This document shows, in pieces, positions 24,701-35,900 of a stretch of DNA of 64,000 nt. Source of the DNA: Nymphaea colorata (Eukaryota; Streptophyta; Magnoliopsida; Nymphaeales; Nymphaeaceae); NCBI RefSeq assembly GCF_008831285.2, contig NC_045139.1, forward strand, positions 11,504,704 to 11,568,703, read 5' to 3'. Made by a program: the position numbers and the translations under genes. Below the pieces are notes generated by a model. The model saw only the letters and a program-made list of their open reading frames with translations. It did no database searches and was not told the origin of the DNA. Within the stretch, counting starts at the first letter, position 1. Every line of letters starts with the position of its first letter.

Positions 24701-24915
24701 AAAATGTACAGGCGCATGATACCATTTTTTTGGTCTGCATGCACATATGCCAAGGTTCGTCGGTGTATTACTAAGTCATTTTCCTTTTATTTATCTGTCA
24801 GGAGTATGGCCGCAACCTGGCTGCTTTTGGGGTTGTGGCAGCAGATATCCCGGCATATCGTTCATTGTGGCAATGTGTAGCTCCACAAGAGAAACAAGAG
24901 CTGATACATTTCTGA
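11218..24915 (+). CDS. COG2: Conserved oligomeric Golgi complex subunit 2 (COG2)
   Basis: COG2 is a lobe-A subunit of the COG tether, which captures retrograde vesicles at the Golgi. Twelve exons join in frame: 11218-11682, 11994-12206, 12912-13245, 13338-13499, 13636-13735, 13825-14040, 14126-14234, 14698-14898, 23423-23527, 24282-24404, 24489-24623 and 24802-24915, for 2277 nt and 758 aa. Every junction is GT-AG and phase-consistent. Residues 1-155 are the conserved N-terminal COG2 domain (LWFKKDAFLQTDFDPEAY, NRDYGDFVNLSTKLVD). The middle carries CLRAYAAIDNTEKPEE and GLHVFDFLANSILKEV. The C-terminus ends in a conserved block (DKICMQLFLDIQEYGRN, FWQCVAP). Order and length fit plant COG2 (about 750 aa). 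The start follows an in-frame-stop-free leader and gives the family N-terminus. Exon 3 has a tandem acceptor (CAG at 12906, CAG at 12911), and only the second keeps frame. Intron 8 (14899-23422) contains a whole copia element in antisense orientation. Nothing in the exons suggests loss of function. Confidence 0.95.
15621..16080 (-). repeat. 3' LTR of the intronic copia element
   Basis: In element orientation this runs TGTTAAAATATAAATCC to TTTCTATCA. It contains the stop codon of the polyprotein (TAA at 16075-16077), a TATA-type box near 15776-15783 and a GA microsatellite (about 15678-15714). It appears identical to the copy at 20613-21072. Confidence 0.95.
16075..20490 (-). CDS. Intact Ty1/copia gag-pol polyprotein
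   Basis: The single frame of 1471 codons has a likely functional start at Met34 (20391, MENLSHSG). The first 33 residues are hydrophobic and precede the usual gag start. Domains in order: gag of the UBN2 type (about 45-270); CCHC knuckle C306-C309-H314-C319; protease Asp372-Ser-Gly; the HHCC pre-integrase block (WHSRLGHCGRHF...CSSCGLCKSH); integrase catalytic residues D596, D659 and E695, with the exact 35-residue spacing between the last two; reverse transcriptase with YVDD (Asp1149, Asp1150); and RNase H (TDADWAGD, SSTEAEYR) near the C-terminus. PR-IN-RT-RH order defines Ty1/copia. The last codon and stop lie in the 3' LTR. No stop or frameshift is seen and all catalytic residues are present, so this copy may be active. 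Confidence 0.95.
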   Translation of the reverse strand: MFLFSSCLPRTHLVISCLLSLSSSTYIPFFSAVMENLSHSGMSSSFLPHLITEKLNHENYLIWKRQIMPFIRSQGLFGHLDGSTKAPPISVLQEIKNEAGEVIAVHEDNNPEHAMWMRRDQSLVAYILSTLSQQVLLSVSDDCTAEELWETLADTFSQISEARIMYLKKEFQNLSKGSTSIMDYLGRIKAVADQLAASGNNISDKEKVQQTLNGLGHDYHAFITALEVLPVLPSFNELQGKLLQHEMNMKRVIERTDQGNSQNVLAMNVKFGKSHGNSNHGGRGILPTPHNQGMSPLDTSRKIPICFQCNKKGHMKAQCWFNPQNKNKGVRHDYKQGGQSSKSTAEDMQQLLMAAFSKMTIKQNEQGEWFLDSGAATHVTGNAGKLTNLSPHYGRSCIITGDGKSHPITHIGNAHIPLSSSSLSLSNVVLAPNIKKNIISISKLIDDTSSSVEFTPSSVYVKDLQTKKMFARGERQGNMYVLKECLPKDSSTFDIGLKTFSLSHNASSVPSSCHFQSKVRGPNQFLESDLWHSRLGHCGRHFIEKLVTDSLIPRSSLPLTSSVKKCSSCGLCKSHVLPFHNINQRASKPFETIFSDVWGPAPIDSMSGSRYYVLFIDSYSRFTWIYFMKHKSEVPHIFRNFYAMIQTKFSSNVVHFQCDGGGEYSSLDFIEFLREKGITRQISCPYTPQQNGVVERKHRHIVESAMSMMHDTNVPISLWTEAFHTAVYIINCLPMTLLMSKSPYFTLLGKQPDYKNLKVFGCVCYVHVDAALRNKFQDKAIQCRFVGYADEYKGFRCYDPTTKRIKTSRNVIFDEHSFDNTNEMPMTIESYDPWTSTQLFNADPVIENDVPQSEDSERAIQPSDMAQSENQEDPTQSLSHHENNNEQSNDAHRYSGLIYSRRLRDRDAHSEEDNMPHLRRSQRIRHPIHRWVSYDSLSLDFQLFMAKVGKEEEPTSFDEASKSHHWRKAMKEEMDALHECGTWEIVPRPHEKNVVGSKWVYKIKYKPDGSIERHKARLVAKGFTQQYGEDYDETFSPVIKMGTIRVIISLAVEYGWRLHQMDVKNAFLHGDLREEVYMEQPPGYTKGDSHAWVCKLRKSIYGLKQASRSWFDSFSCKIQECGFRRCPLDHSLFIYRKENIFTLLLIYVDDIVITGNSEKHIEEAKVLMMQNFKMKELGDLRFFLGVEIDRHNNRLTLTQQKYTLDLLKKSGMSDCKPVGTPSVLNQRLSAQDGELYEDPTQYRSIVGALQYLTFTRPDIIYAVNQVSQFMHAPRDTHMDAVKRILRYLKGTAGDGLVYGKSENITTGHQLMTFTDADWAGDPDQRKSISGFCIFIGRNLVSWSCRKQKAVARSSTEAEYRCMAAGTAEVTWVRHLLEDIGEKIKTSMLMCDNQSAINIAFNPVQHGRTKHIEIDQHFVRQKVEDKEIQPIYVRTDEQVADLFTKGLTKERFWFLKGKLYMVQNHAQLEGGC
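20601..20612 (-). other. Primer binding site of the intronic copia element
   Basis: The minus strand reads TGGTATCAGAGC directly after the LTR end, complementary to initiator tRNA-Met. Confidence 0.92.
20613..21072 (-). repeat. 5' LTR (promoter LTR) of the intronic copia element
   Basis: 460 bp, identical by eye to the 3' LTR. The minus strand has TATAAATA at 20768-20775, which should set the transcription start of the element. The 3' boundary is fixed by the primer site immediately inside and the AGTAC duplication outside. Confidence 0.95.
21677..21739 (+). repeat. (GA)n microsatellite in COG2 intron 8
   Basis: A perfect 63-bp GA run, about 31 units, 600 bp downstream of the copia insertion. 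Such length usually means high allelic variability. Confidence 0.97.
21964..22110 (+). repeat. Dispersed repeat with GGGTACGGGT-type core (copy A)
   Basis: It begins with a tATGTGTCACATAG-like end, then repeated GGGTACGGGTGTCGG words, then an A/T-rich block. The same order occurs at 32446 and, reversed, at 57316-57622. The right end is not defined here. No coding sequence is recognised. Confidence 0.5.
22201..22250 (+). repeat. 25-bp tandem duplication
   Basis: Two perfect adjacent copies of a 25-bp unit (CCTACTTCCAAG...GGCTGTT) in COG2 intron 8. Confidence 0.9.
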
Positions 24916-25084
24916 TGTAAGTCCATGAATCTTGTAATGTTATTTCATTGAAATTCTTGTCTAAAATGGTTCAAGCCCTTGTGTCCAAGTAAATGTTTGT
25001 CTCGTGGCTGACGTTTTTGCGTGCTGCTAGCTACTCTTTCTGTAGTTTTACCATTTGCAAAAATGTTCTTCGTCTTCCAATATG

Positions 25085-25090
25085 AATAAA
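25085..25090 (+). terminator. Candidate polyadenylation signal of COG2
   Basis: AATAAA lies 170 bp after the COG2 stop codon, in a T-rich setting that would suit a plant 3' end. Position and motif are the only evidence. Confidence 0.4.
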
Positions 25091-25423
25091 ATTTTGATTG
25101 ACAAATATTTGTGTTGAATTCAGATGTCTTATGCTGAAAGGAGGAAAAAAAGCACAGTTGTAATCAAGACCTGGAGCTGTTTTTCTGATGGTTGGGAACG
25201 ATATGCACAATGTGCGGAGAACATCAGAATGGTGCTTTGGTTGCTTGTTTATCCAGTATATGGAGTTAATTATGTTGGAAGAGGCGTAGAAACAGATGGC
25301 TTTGTGAGTTAGTGTATATCAATGCTAGTAGGAGAGGCATAAGAAATCAGAATTACCCCCAAATTTTTTTTGTAAAATAATATCAATGTAGCTAAACATG
25401 TCAATTTTCTTGCCTAGTAATAC

Positions 25424-25426
<3 letters not shown>

Positions 25427-25502
<76 letters not shown>
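25427..25502 (+). repeat. Compound (CT)n(GT)n microsatellite
   Basis: CT repeats from 25427 to about 25472 pass directly into GT repeats ending at 25502. It lies in the spacer between COG2 and the methyltransferase gene. Confidence 0.97.
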
Positions 25503-25504
<2 letters not shown>

Positions 25505-27039
25505 ACGAACATTCGAAGCGTGCATAAAGATCAGCCTGATTCTCTCTCAAAATCAATCGGATTCTCTTTCATCCATTTGGAAGAACTAAGGGTTTGAGAG
25601 AACGAATATTTCTTTTTAGCTGCTGAGTTTTCTTTTGATTGACCGACACATGAGATTTTAAAGTTTATTTCTCTCCAAAAAAACATTTGCTCTGAGTTTA
25701 TAATCTTCCAGCTATGGTTCATTATGTGGTGAGTTGGTCTAGTGTATCGCATGGAATCTTCAGTTCATATAGGCAGCTGGAGGAAAAGAGTTTGTGATTA
25801 AATTTGTGGATCTTCATGAGTCCTCTCTTTGATCTTTTGGTGCATCAAAACTGGCCGTTCACGTTTTTCTCTTTTGTGATGGGCAAGTCTCTCAGGCTCA
25901 TGCCGCTTAATGGGCCGGAGTGCTTCAAGGTAAACTTTGGAGGCCAACACCATGAGAGAGAGAACTCTCTCTGACTGTTTGCTTGCCACTTTTTGTGGTA
26001 ATTAAGCTCTAATACAATAAGTCTTTCAAAACGATGCAAGTAATAACTGGTAGTGCTCATTAGAGCGTTGATTGTCAGAACATCAATCTGAATTAGAATT
26101 TCATAGGCACCACCCTTTTCCAAAAAACTTCAATATGCATGGGCTCCATTTAGTTTCAGGCTTCAGGCGTAGTTTCTTCACACGTTAAACGTTAGAAAGT
26201 ACTAGCCTTCCTCACCCCATCAACCGACCAACCAAGCGAGATCATTTGGCTGGGGCTTGCTTGAATCAAATGAAAATAAAACAATCTAATGGCGACGACA
26301 GCTAACTATGGCTGCGTGTGCTTTCTATGGTGTCAACGAGTGGGTATGCCTTCCAAAGAGAGCAGAGCGACAACGAGACATTGCAAGTGCAAAACAAATA
26401 TCACCCGCCAGTGTCTGGTGTGGGCATCGCATGTGGGCTCGGGTTTATAAGGTCTAGTGTAGTGTGGATAGTAGTTTACACCAATCTCTATGTAGCTCCG
26501 CTACTGCTTGGAAGAAGAAAACACAAGACTTCCAACAAATTTATAAAAAGAGGGACAAATGATTGGATTTGTGAAATTTGATGTAAAGGTCTTGTGTCCA
26601 GATCCAATTGTAACTCAATTGGCTGATATGTGTCGTATTGGTCTCTTGCAGATACGAGACAGGCCCACGAGTTCATATATATATATATATATATATATAA
26701 ATCAAAATATTTTAAATTTATTTTAGAAATAAAGTGTCGAACAACATAGAGAAACTGATAAGTAACGCTGGTGAGCAAACGGAGCCGATACAAAATTCAC
26801 AACATTTTATTTATTTAATGTCGATGAGTCCCTTTAGCATTTTAGTGGTTATGTGGCGGGAAAATTTTAAATCAACGTAAGAGTGTGATTTGATAGATAA
26901 GAGGGTGCGATATTTGTAATAGTCGCAAAATCGAGGGCCTATTAAAAAAATTTCGGTTGGTATAAAAGGCGGATATTTTGCGTCGCTTCGGATAAAAGAT
27001 TTTGGTTTGGGAAAGAGAGGAGGGGTAAAGGGTGGAAGA

Positions 27040-27514
27040 ATGGCGCTCTCCTTGGCTCCTGCCTTTCACTGTCCGGCGCCGCTCGCGCGTCTTCGCCCGG
27101 CCAGCGTCACTGCCACCACCACGAGACCCGCTGTCTCTCGTCCTTCCACACCGCCTCCCATTCTTCGCCAGGGCATCGCCGCAGAGCCTGGAGCTCTCTG
27201 TTCCAATGCCTTGCAGTGCCAGCATTTCCAACAGTCTCTCTCTCTCTCTCTTCCTTTCTCTCGCTCGCTTGATCTCTCTCTGATCGGAATGTTCTCCCTC
27301 AATCTTTATTTTCGCTCTCAAATTTACTCAAGAATTGGGGTTTCTGATCGGCGATTACTCCTGTATTGGTTTTGAAGATGCTCGGGGTGTTCCCACGAGA
27401 CGGCGCTCGATTGCCCTCCATTGCTCTCCGAGGCTAAGAAATTCTTCGTTCGTCACGGCATTTCTGATCTCAGCTTTGACAGTGGACTCCTGGTCTCTCT
27501 CTCTCTCTCTCTCT

Positions 27515-27561
<47 letters not shown>

Positions 27562-29301
27562 GCATTTTTTTTTCTTACGTCTCAATGATTGAATTCATCC
27601 ATTCCCGTATGGATTCTCGATTACACGTTGTTGTAGTCTTATGTTGCTCTTTCTGTCATGCGTGTGTTGATTTTAGAATTTTGGCATTCTATTTGCTACT
27701 AATGGTATTTATTGTCTGCATCTTCATTATTGAATTAGTCCATTCTGTATGTGGTTTTAATTACACGTTTTTGTAGTTCTATGGGGCTTCTGCTGTAGGA
27801 GGTTGTTAGATGGACCTGTTTATATTCAATTCGAGAGTCAAATTTCCTTATTCGTTCTTAACTAAATGCATTGATTTGCAACAAGGGTCTCTCGACCTGA
27901 CATGCTCAAACTATCAGCATCTAAACTAAAGTATTGGAATTGTAATTTTCTGGATAACTGGAACATTCGTCCAGCGATCTCGGGTATGGAATAGTTCAAC
28001 AAACCAAGTGAGAGTTCTTGAGCTGGATTTTAAAAAAAAAAAATACAAAAGGACCTTTCAATGAGGTTAACTTCCTTCTCCTATCTGGTATAAAGCTTAT
28101 TCATCTAATCTTTTTCTTAGTTTTCCACATGATGAAAGTGATTTCTTTCTTGACCTCACTTTTTCTTGCATGGAGTTTGTTAATGCTTCAGTGGGGATGG
28201 AGATGTCGTGCAAAGCTTGCTGTTAGGGGTTCTGCAAAGGAGCCAATGGTTGGACTTTACGAAGAGGGCAGTCATAACGTTGTTGATATCCCCTTTTGTA
28301 AAGGTTGGTGGATGGACTTAGTTGCCATTGTTAGTAATTTGGTTATTGCTAATTAAGGACTTCAACGATCAAAATTTGGTGACATGAGACTAGGATGTAT
28401 GCAGTTATGCATTTATACTTCAATGGTTCATTACAGAGCTGTAGACTTTAAGTGGTTTAGTTGATCTTTTACTCTTAATCCAGATTTGAGATTCAACACT
28501 TGAAGATAATCTATTGGCATGTTGACTTCAAACAAATAGCTTTTTGGCTATAATTTATGGTGTAGACTGTAGCCAACCACCTTAATTTACATAAAAGGTT
28601 TCAGAAATTTAAATTTGGTGCATGATAATAATTTTTTGTTCTTCACAAGCAGTGAAATATGTGTGGTATTTAACGTATCCCCTCTGGAAGTGTATCTAAT
28701 TACTGACTTGTGTGTCTCGTGCAGCTCATCACCCTAGCATTAATGCTGCAGTAGAGCTTCTCAAACAAGGTACATGATCAATTTTTTGGATCTCTTTAGC
28801 AATACAAGAGAAGATGTTTTGTATTATCCTATCCTCCAAATCTCTGGTGAGCTCGAGCCTTATCAAGAACATTTTTTTTTCAGGTATCGCACTATTTAAT
28901 GTTCAGCCTTATGATGAAGACTCTGGAACAGGTGAACTGCGATATGTGCAGGTTCGGTTACAACTGTTCTTATGAACTGTGGCATATGTTTTCCTATCAA
29001 TTTGTCCGCTTGTCTAATTTTTTTTTTTTTGTTTTGATGACTTCTTGTCATTTAAACATGTGGTGTGTAACAACCCATGTGTGTGAAAGGACTTGTAGTC
29101 TTGTCCTATACTTAACAAAATCTTGGGCTGTTTTTAGTCACATGTTGATCTTTCAAATAGTCTCTCCTTACATATGACACACTTGTGCTTGCTCGTTGAA
29201 AATGAGCTGGATGGGTCTAAGATGGCCTGAAAAGAGTCATCTGATGACGGTGGCCAGTCTGTTTTGTGTATGTGTGTGTGTGTGTGTGTGTCTATATATA
29301 T

Positions 29302-29332
<31 letters not shown>

Positions 29333-29432
29333 GTATATGTATATATATATATATGTATATATATACATATATATATATATATACATATATATACATATAT
29401 ACATATATATATATATATGTATATATATATAC

Positions 29433-29470
<38 letters not shown>

Positions 29471-29932
29471 TTGTTTTTATTTGTTTTACTTGTGAAGATC
29501 ATGGTTTGATGGAGTTACTTCTGTTGCATATATATATATGTTTTGTTCATTTATGTATTCAGACGATTGGTAAACACCAGACCGCTTGGGTAAGAGACAG
29601 AAACAAGACCACTTAAATTTGTGTTAAAAATTATTTCAAACAAAATGTGAACATCCTATCATGTTCATAAACACTAATTTAATATAAATCATGTTTTACT
29701 TCAAATTATTCTTGTAAAAAATTTGATTTTTCTACTATCACAATTTTGATGCTATAAGAGCGGCTCATTTTTTTTATTATTAAAAAATGACTAACTTAAT
29801 ACATGTTCCTCATGAAATCACTCTTAAGGACATGTCTATAAGGTTAGATTACCAAAAAAAAAAACTTTAATAATTATTTTTGGCATCTGGTTTTTGTCCC
29901 TTATCAAAGTGGTCTGGTATTTACCAATTTCT

Positions 29933-29973
<41 letters not shown>

Positions 29974-32900
29974 TGTTTGTTTATTTATTTTGTAATTTGT
30001 TTACTAATATAGATCATGGTTTGATGGAAATTTTTGTTACTTCTGTTGCATATTATATGTTTGTTTAGTTAATTGTTTTGATCCATTGAGTAATGCAGAT
30101 GGCTGTCACAACATATGATACATCAGTTCCAGCTTCTGAGCGCTACCTAAAAGGTTGGTTTACATAGTTTTACTTTTATCAATTGATGTTGTCATCAACC
30201 ATTTTTACTGTATTGAGTTGGCATTCCTTGCTAAGTTTTTTACCTTACATAGTCCACATGCATACCTTTTAGGTAAGGTTCAGATTTCTTTGGTTTGGAA
30301 CAGTAGAAGTGAGAAGTCACCTGGTGTGGAGAAAGCAGATGCTTTGTCAGGTGTAAGTCTCTGGTTAAACCTTTCCAACTATTTGTGTAGTTGATGTATC
30401 TTAGCTACCTAAAGGCATTTGCTTGTATGTTCCATATATATTTTTTATTCTCTTTGGCCATTGCTCTCTATTTATCATGCCATAAGTTGGGGTTCTTTTT
30501 AACCAGTTCCTATGGAGAAAGGGCGGACAAAATAGCAGCTATCATCTGATACATTCAGTGTGGATGAATTTCCAGACCTCCTCTACGAATGTAAGCTTCC
30601 GTGCCATAGGCACCTTGCATGCAAGTTATATTCCATGGCTGTTTGGTTCGTCACTTAAAAACTTTTGGCTTGTGAAATTGACATTTTTGGAGCACAATGT
30701 GCAGGTAATTTTTGGACACAGATGGAGACATATGATAGGGGAAAAAGATCTCTGGGAACACGTGGGAGGGATTGACATATCGTTGGCTCCATCCAGCTTT
30801 GGCCAAGCAAATACAAAGGTGGCAATAGCTGACTGTGACTGGTCTAGGTTTGGGTTTGTTTGTGATATGAGAAAGTAACATTCTTGAAAAAGTAGAGATT
30901 ATATGCTAATAAGCAACTGCACTGAAATTTCATGACAGCTATCTAAGTGCACATAAATTGCATGATCACTTGGATCATTGACTTGTATGATTTATGTCAC
31001 AAGATCACGTAGGTTGGGAGGTCTATATTCTGGTGTTAAACATAAAAAGTATTGCTCGGTGAGAAGACAAATATAATGTCGAGTCCTGTCATTCAACAAA
31101 CAAAATGTTAACAGCTAACACCTATCTAGTTAAAGGCATGCCTAGATGAGAGCCTATGGATTCTACGTGTGGCAGGTGAAACAGCCTAACTTTTCCAGTG
31201 ACCAGCAATATAACCACGCCTAGGGCATCATCTAACTGGTTAAGTGCTAAAGTTTCGAAAGTTGATTTTTCTTCTTCCACCTTTTCTTCTTTTTCTTCTT
31301 CTTCTTGTCCTTGTTATATTCTGCCCGGCTCTTCTTTCGTTTTCCGTTTTTCTTTTCTTTGTTAATGACTTTTACATTTAGCCGTGAATTCTATATTTCT
31401 TTTGTTGGGGGTTTACTGAGCTCCAATTAGTCCTGTCTAGGCTCTAGGCAACATTCAGCCTCTAGACACTGAGTGCCTGGCACTTATGACCACATATTCT
31501 ATCGTGCTGCTTCTCTTAGGCCGTTCGGTCAAAATTTTGCGTTGGAGTTTTTCTTTGAATGTGTTTAAAGTGCTGGTATATCATTCACACTTTCATTATT
31601 TCCAAGCTCCAATAACTAGTGATTTAACTGGTCAATGACCTTAGTGCAGCAAAGTGATCTCTACCATTTTGAAGATGGAAAATTGTATTAGGCATATGTG
31701 TCACTGTTGGCTCATGGTTTTTTTTGGGGACACGTTTTTTTCCAAAAAAATACGTTAAAAACACAAAAAAATAAGTCTGAAAAAAAATGGTAAAAAAAAA
31801 GCCAAAACGAAAAAACTCAAAAAAATGTGTTTTTTCCTTTTTTTCCTTTTGGGCATTTTTCAAGTTTTTTTAACGTAGAAAGCTTGTTTTCGTTTCTAAT
31901 TTCTATTTGTTGCTTATCTATTTATTTTTTGATGTATATTATTAGTTTCTCATTTGTTTTAGTTTCCCCCAATTTTTAAGATTTTTCTAATTTTTAAAAA
32001 TTCTACTGTATTTTCCTTTTTTTTTTTGAACTTGCCATATTATACCGGAGAAAAACCTTTTGTTTAAAACACGAAAACGATGTTTGTGACTATGCATTGA
32101 ATCATTTAGATACTAGAAATAGTGACCCAACAATAGTGATGTCGTCATGTTACCTGATCCGAATGAAGAGTAGATTATTAGAATTTCCAATTGTGGAATT
32201 CTATTTGCTTTGTAACTTGTTTCTGAACTTCATCATATTTACTCTTTCGTGTGCAATTTTTATCTTGAGAGTTTATAGGCATTTTGGATATGCACTCTAT
32301 AGTTTCTTAGGGACTGAGGTCAATTGTTACTATTAAAAGCTAACTTTAAAAAGAGGGTTGGACAATTGGGGATACGTACAGGCTTCAATGAAATGTTTGC
32401 TTTAAAGAGTATTCAAAATGTGCATCTTTTTTTTTTCTGATGTTAAGCTATGTCACACGGGTACAGGTGCAGGTGCGGGTGCGGACCAAATTCACAATCA
32501 CGAGTATGTGGGTACGGCTGGCCGTACACATACACACACACACACACATATAATATGGAAAAATACATTCATTAAGATTTTAAACAAAATAAAAATGTAT
32601 CATTCACCATTTCAATCATGATTCATCAATTCAAGTCAAGTTTGATCTCAAAATTGGATACAAGTATGTATGGGCTTTGGCCCTGGGATGGAGGACGACG
32701 GTTGGGCATAGTTGGCTGAATGGAACAGAGCACAGGGAACTGAAGGTAGAAAGGAGAATAAGTGCAAGGAATAGGTATCAGCGAAATCAGGGAGAAGTTT
32801 GGCAGGTTACCTGAGGCCGGAAGTGTATGCCGGCGAGGGGGAGCGCAACAAGGAACATGAGGTCGATTGAGGACTTTGGAAGGGGAAGCACAGCAGGGAA

Positions 32901-35900
32901 ACATGAAGTCGGAAGGAAGAAGGCGATGACAGGACGTGGGGAAAGAAAAATGAGATGAAGGGAAAAAAAACCTAGAAAGTGGATGGAAATGGAGTCAGTC
33001 AGTGCTGACCGTGTCATAAAACAAACAGATATGTCCTTGGACTCAGTCAAAGAACCGGACGCGGCAGACTAGCATGTCCATGCCATGTGTATCGCGTATC
33101 CATACCCGAACGCATGTCGGGCCGAGTCAACACTGACATGCTAGTCTCTGAGCTGCAGCCGTCTTTCATAGATGTTAAGTGATAGTGGAACTGAGGCTTT
33201 TGCATAATCAACTTTTTATTATTTATTGCATCCTGTGAAATTGCTATATATATTATATACTGTAACTTGGTAGTTCTCTTTTTCATTTTCAATTGGAAGA
33301 AATTAAATTACCTCATTTTTAACAAATAATCTATATGATGTACTTGAGAAGGCATAAAGTCATAGATTGACATGATTGGTGCGATATGCCACACTGTCAT
33401 GGAATACATCATTTCTATATTACACTATGGTGACAAATTAATGCTTGCACTATGTTCTCATGTCTAACGGGCTGTTTTGCAATAGTAGCACATTGTTACT
33501 GTCCCATGAATGTGTCCAAAAAAGTGGGGCTGTCCAAAAAAGTGGGGCAGATTCATGGAACACTGTAACAAGTGTTCCATAATTCTACCCCATTTTTGGG
33601 GCACACTTATCGCACAATAACAGTTTGTTACTGTTGCCAAAGGACCCTATAAGTCCAGGACAACTCGCCCATCTTATTTTACACCAAATGTATACTATTT
33701 GTCTGCATCTCAACTTGAAGAGAGGTGCAAGTAAGCTCTCTAGACTTGTAGCAAGTTTGGGATGGATGTGGGACTAGATGGTGATGATTCCTTATGTTCA
33801 CAAATTCTGCTGTGTTCTCATTCTAATATCCTTCTTCATCCTGACCAGGCCGCAAGCTCACACTGTTATTGTCATTTTCCAAATTTTCATACAATGCCGT
33901 TTGAATATTTTTACATACTTGCTGTTTTGTAACTTGGATTAGAGTGACCTTCTTTCACATCTTCGTACAGGCATTTGATTCTTTGTTGCACAAGCTGCAA
34001 AAATATGTTCCTGTTGGAGAAAATGTTGTTGACCTATATGCAGGTGCTGGAGTTATAGGGCTATCTTTGGCAGTGACCAGGAACTGCAGGTAAGCACCTC
34101 ACGTAATCGCCTTTTTGCATTTCATTAGTTAGTCAATGCTTCACTCGATTTTTCCCCTGATATTTTCAGGACTGTGAAGTGTCTGGAAGTAAACAAAGAG
34201 GCAAAACTGTCATTTGAGAGATCAATTAGCCGCCTGCCGAAATCTTTCAGTGGAAACATTAGTTGGCACCACACGGATGTTGCAATGGTTTGTGATTTAG
34301 TGCCTATTCTTGTCTATGTCGTGTCATTTGAGCTATGTTCCCGAGTCATGAAATAAAATTTATGCTTTAGGAACCTCTATACTGGCTTGAGGGCTCAGAT
34401 GTTGTTGTGGTGGATCCACCACGAAAAGGCTTGCACCCTTCTTTGATTGAAGCACTGCAGAAGTTGCCATCCTCGAGTAAGAAAGCTGTTCAGATGACTG
34501 GGAGGTAACTTTCTATTGTCTGTGATTGGGGGAAGAAATTGTTTGTTTTGCAATGGAGAATGCATGAATTCAGGCAAGAGCGATATCTCTGTCTTCCAGC
34601 AGTTCTACAAGAAAAAGGGAGGAAAAACGGCCATGGGTTTTACAGGCAAGAGAAGCTTGTGCTGAGTTAAACAACAGCAGCATCGATAAAGGTCAATCAT
34701 GGCCTCACACGATAATTTACATAAGCTGTGGATGGGAGAGTTTTAAGAAGGTATTTCTTTCATTTTGAGAATTGTTGAGAATTTGTGGATTTCTTTTCTC
34801 ATTTTAACATTCTGAAGTGCCTCTGAACAGGACTGTGATTCCTTGGTTTCCAGCAAAATATGGCGTTTGGAGAAAGCACATGCATTCAACTTCTTCCCTG
34901 GCACTAAGAGGTATAGGTTCTTTATTTCTGCCGGATGATAATATCTCTATAACTTGAGCAGTGAGTGGATTCTACATTTGTTTGTATGTGGTTAAAAGCA
35001 TTAGACTGACCCAGCTGGCAGCCCCATGGGAAGGTCTATTAAGGACCTAAGCTGAACCATCAGCCTTAATGAACACAAAAGAAACACAAAAACATAAAAC
35101 AGGAAAGAATAAAAAAAATACAAGATGGTGTATTGAAGTTTCCCCATCTCGGCCAACACTACTCTAGACAAAATTTATACATGATGGGGTGTTGAGGTGA
35201 ATTTTGTAATGTTTGAACAGGAAAGTGCCTTAGCCGTTGTAAAAAGCAAGACTAAGATATCACCAAGTTGAAAGTTGTTCCACTCTGGGCATGGAACATT
35301 TTTCATTCCCATTTGGAGGTGAAATGGAATATCGGAAACAGTATATCTGGGCAGGAAAGTGCCTTGGCCGTGTAAAAAGCAAGACTAAGGTATCACCAAG
35401 TTGAAAGTTGTTCCACTCTGGGCATGGAACATTTTTCATTCCCATTTGGAGGTGAAATGGAATATCAGAAACAGTATATCTAGGTAGAAGTTGTGATCAT
35501 GTATATAAGAAGATCTATAAAAGCTTAAAAAACTGCATACATGAAGGACCAAAAAACCTAATGTAACTCAACACCTGAAGGGTGTGTTTGGTAATATGAA
35601 CACTGCGTTCTTTGAAATGCTGTTTTCTATTAATCTGTCTCAACTTGTAATTTGTCCCAAAGATGGGGACAGATTCATGGAACACTTCTCTCCAAGCAAG
35701 GTTTCTGTTATCAAATGCCGAATAAACACAGTGTTTCATGAATCTATCTCAATCTATGGTGTGTCTCATGGATTGGGGCCGGTTCTGTGAACACTGGTCT
35801 CCAAAGAAAACACAATGTTTCTGTTATCTGCCCCCAAGAGACCTAACAATGTCCTCCACATGTCGACAATGTGCACTAAGTCACAATAATAATAAATAGT

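Larger units (their letters stand above)
24916..27039. other. Spacer between COG2 and the RNA methyltransferase gene
   Basis: It holds the COG2 3' end, the compound microsatellite, an (AT)n run at about 26677-26699 and the upstream region of the next gene. An open frame at 25124-25312 lies just past the COG2 polyA signal and has no recognisable domain. I see no further gene. Confidence 0.6.

Noticed and set aside
25325-25589. Ser/Leu- and Arg/Glu-repeat frames
   Set aside because: They are translations of the CT/GT microsatellite.
29234-29616. Several Tyr/Ile-rich open frames on both strands
   Set aside because: They are translations of an AT/TG microsatellite.
34831-34938. Methyltransferase gene ending at 34938
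   Set aside because: It would omit the conserved catalytic Glu block. A phase-matched exon at 38093 restores the family C-terminus.
35580-35850. Possible second MITE with GGGTGTGTTTGGTAA start
   Set aside because: The two ends pair too weakly by eye and no target duplication was seen.
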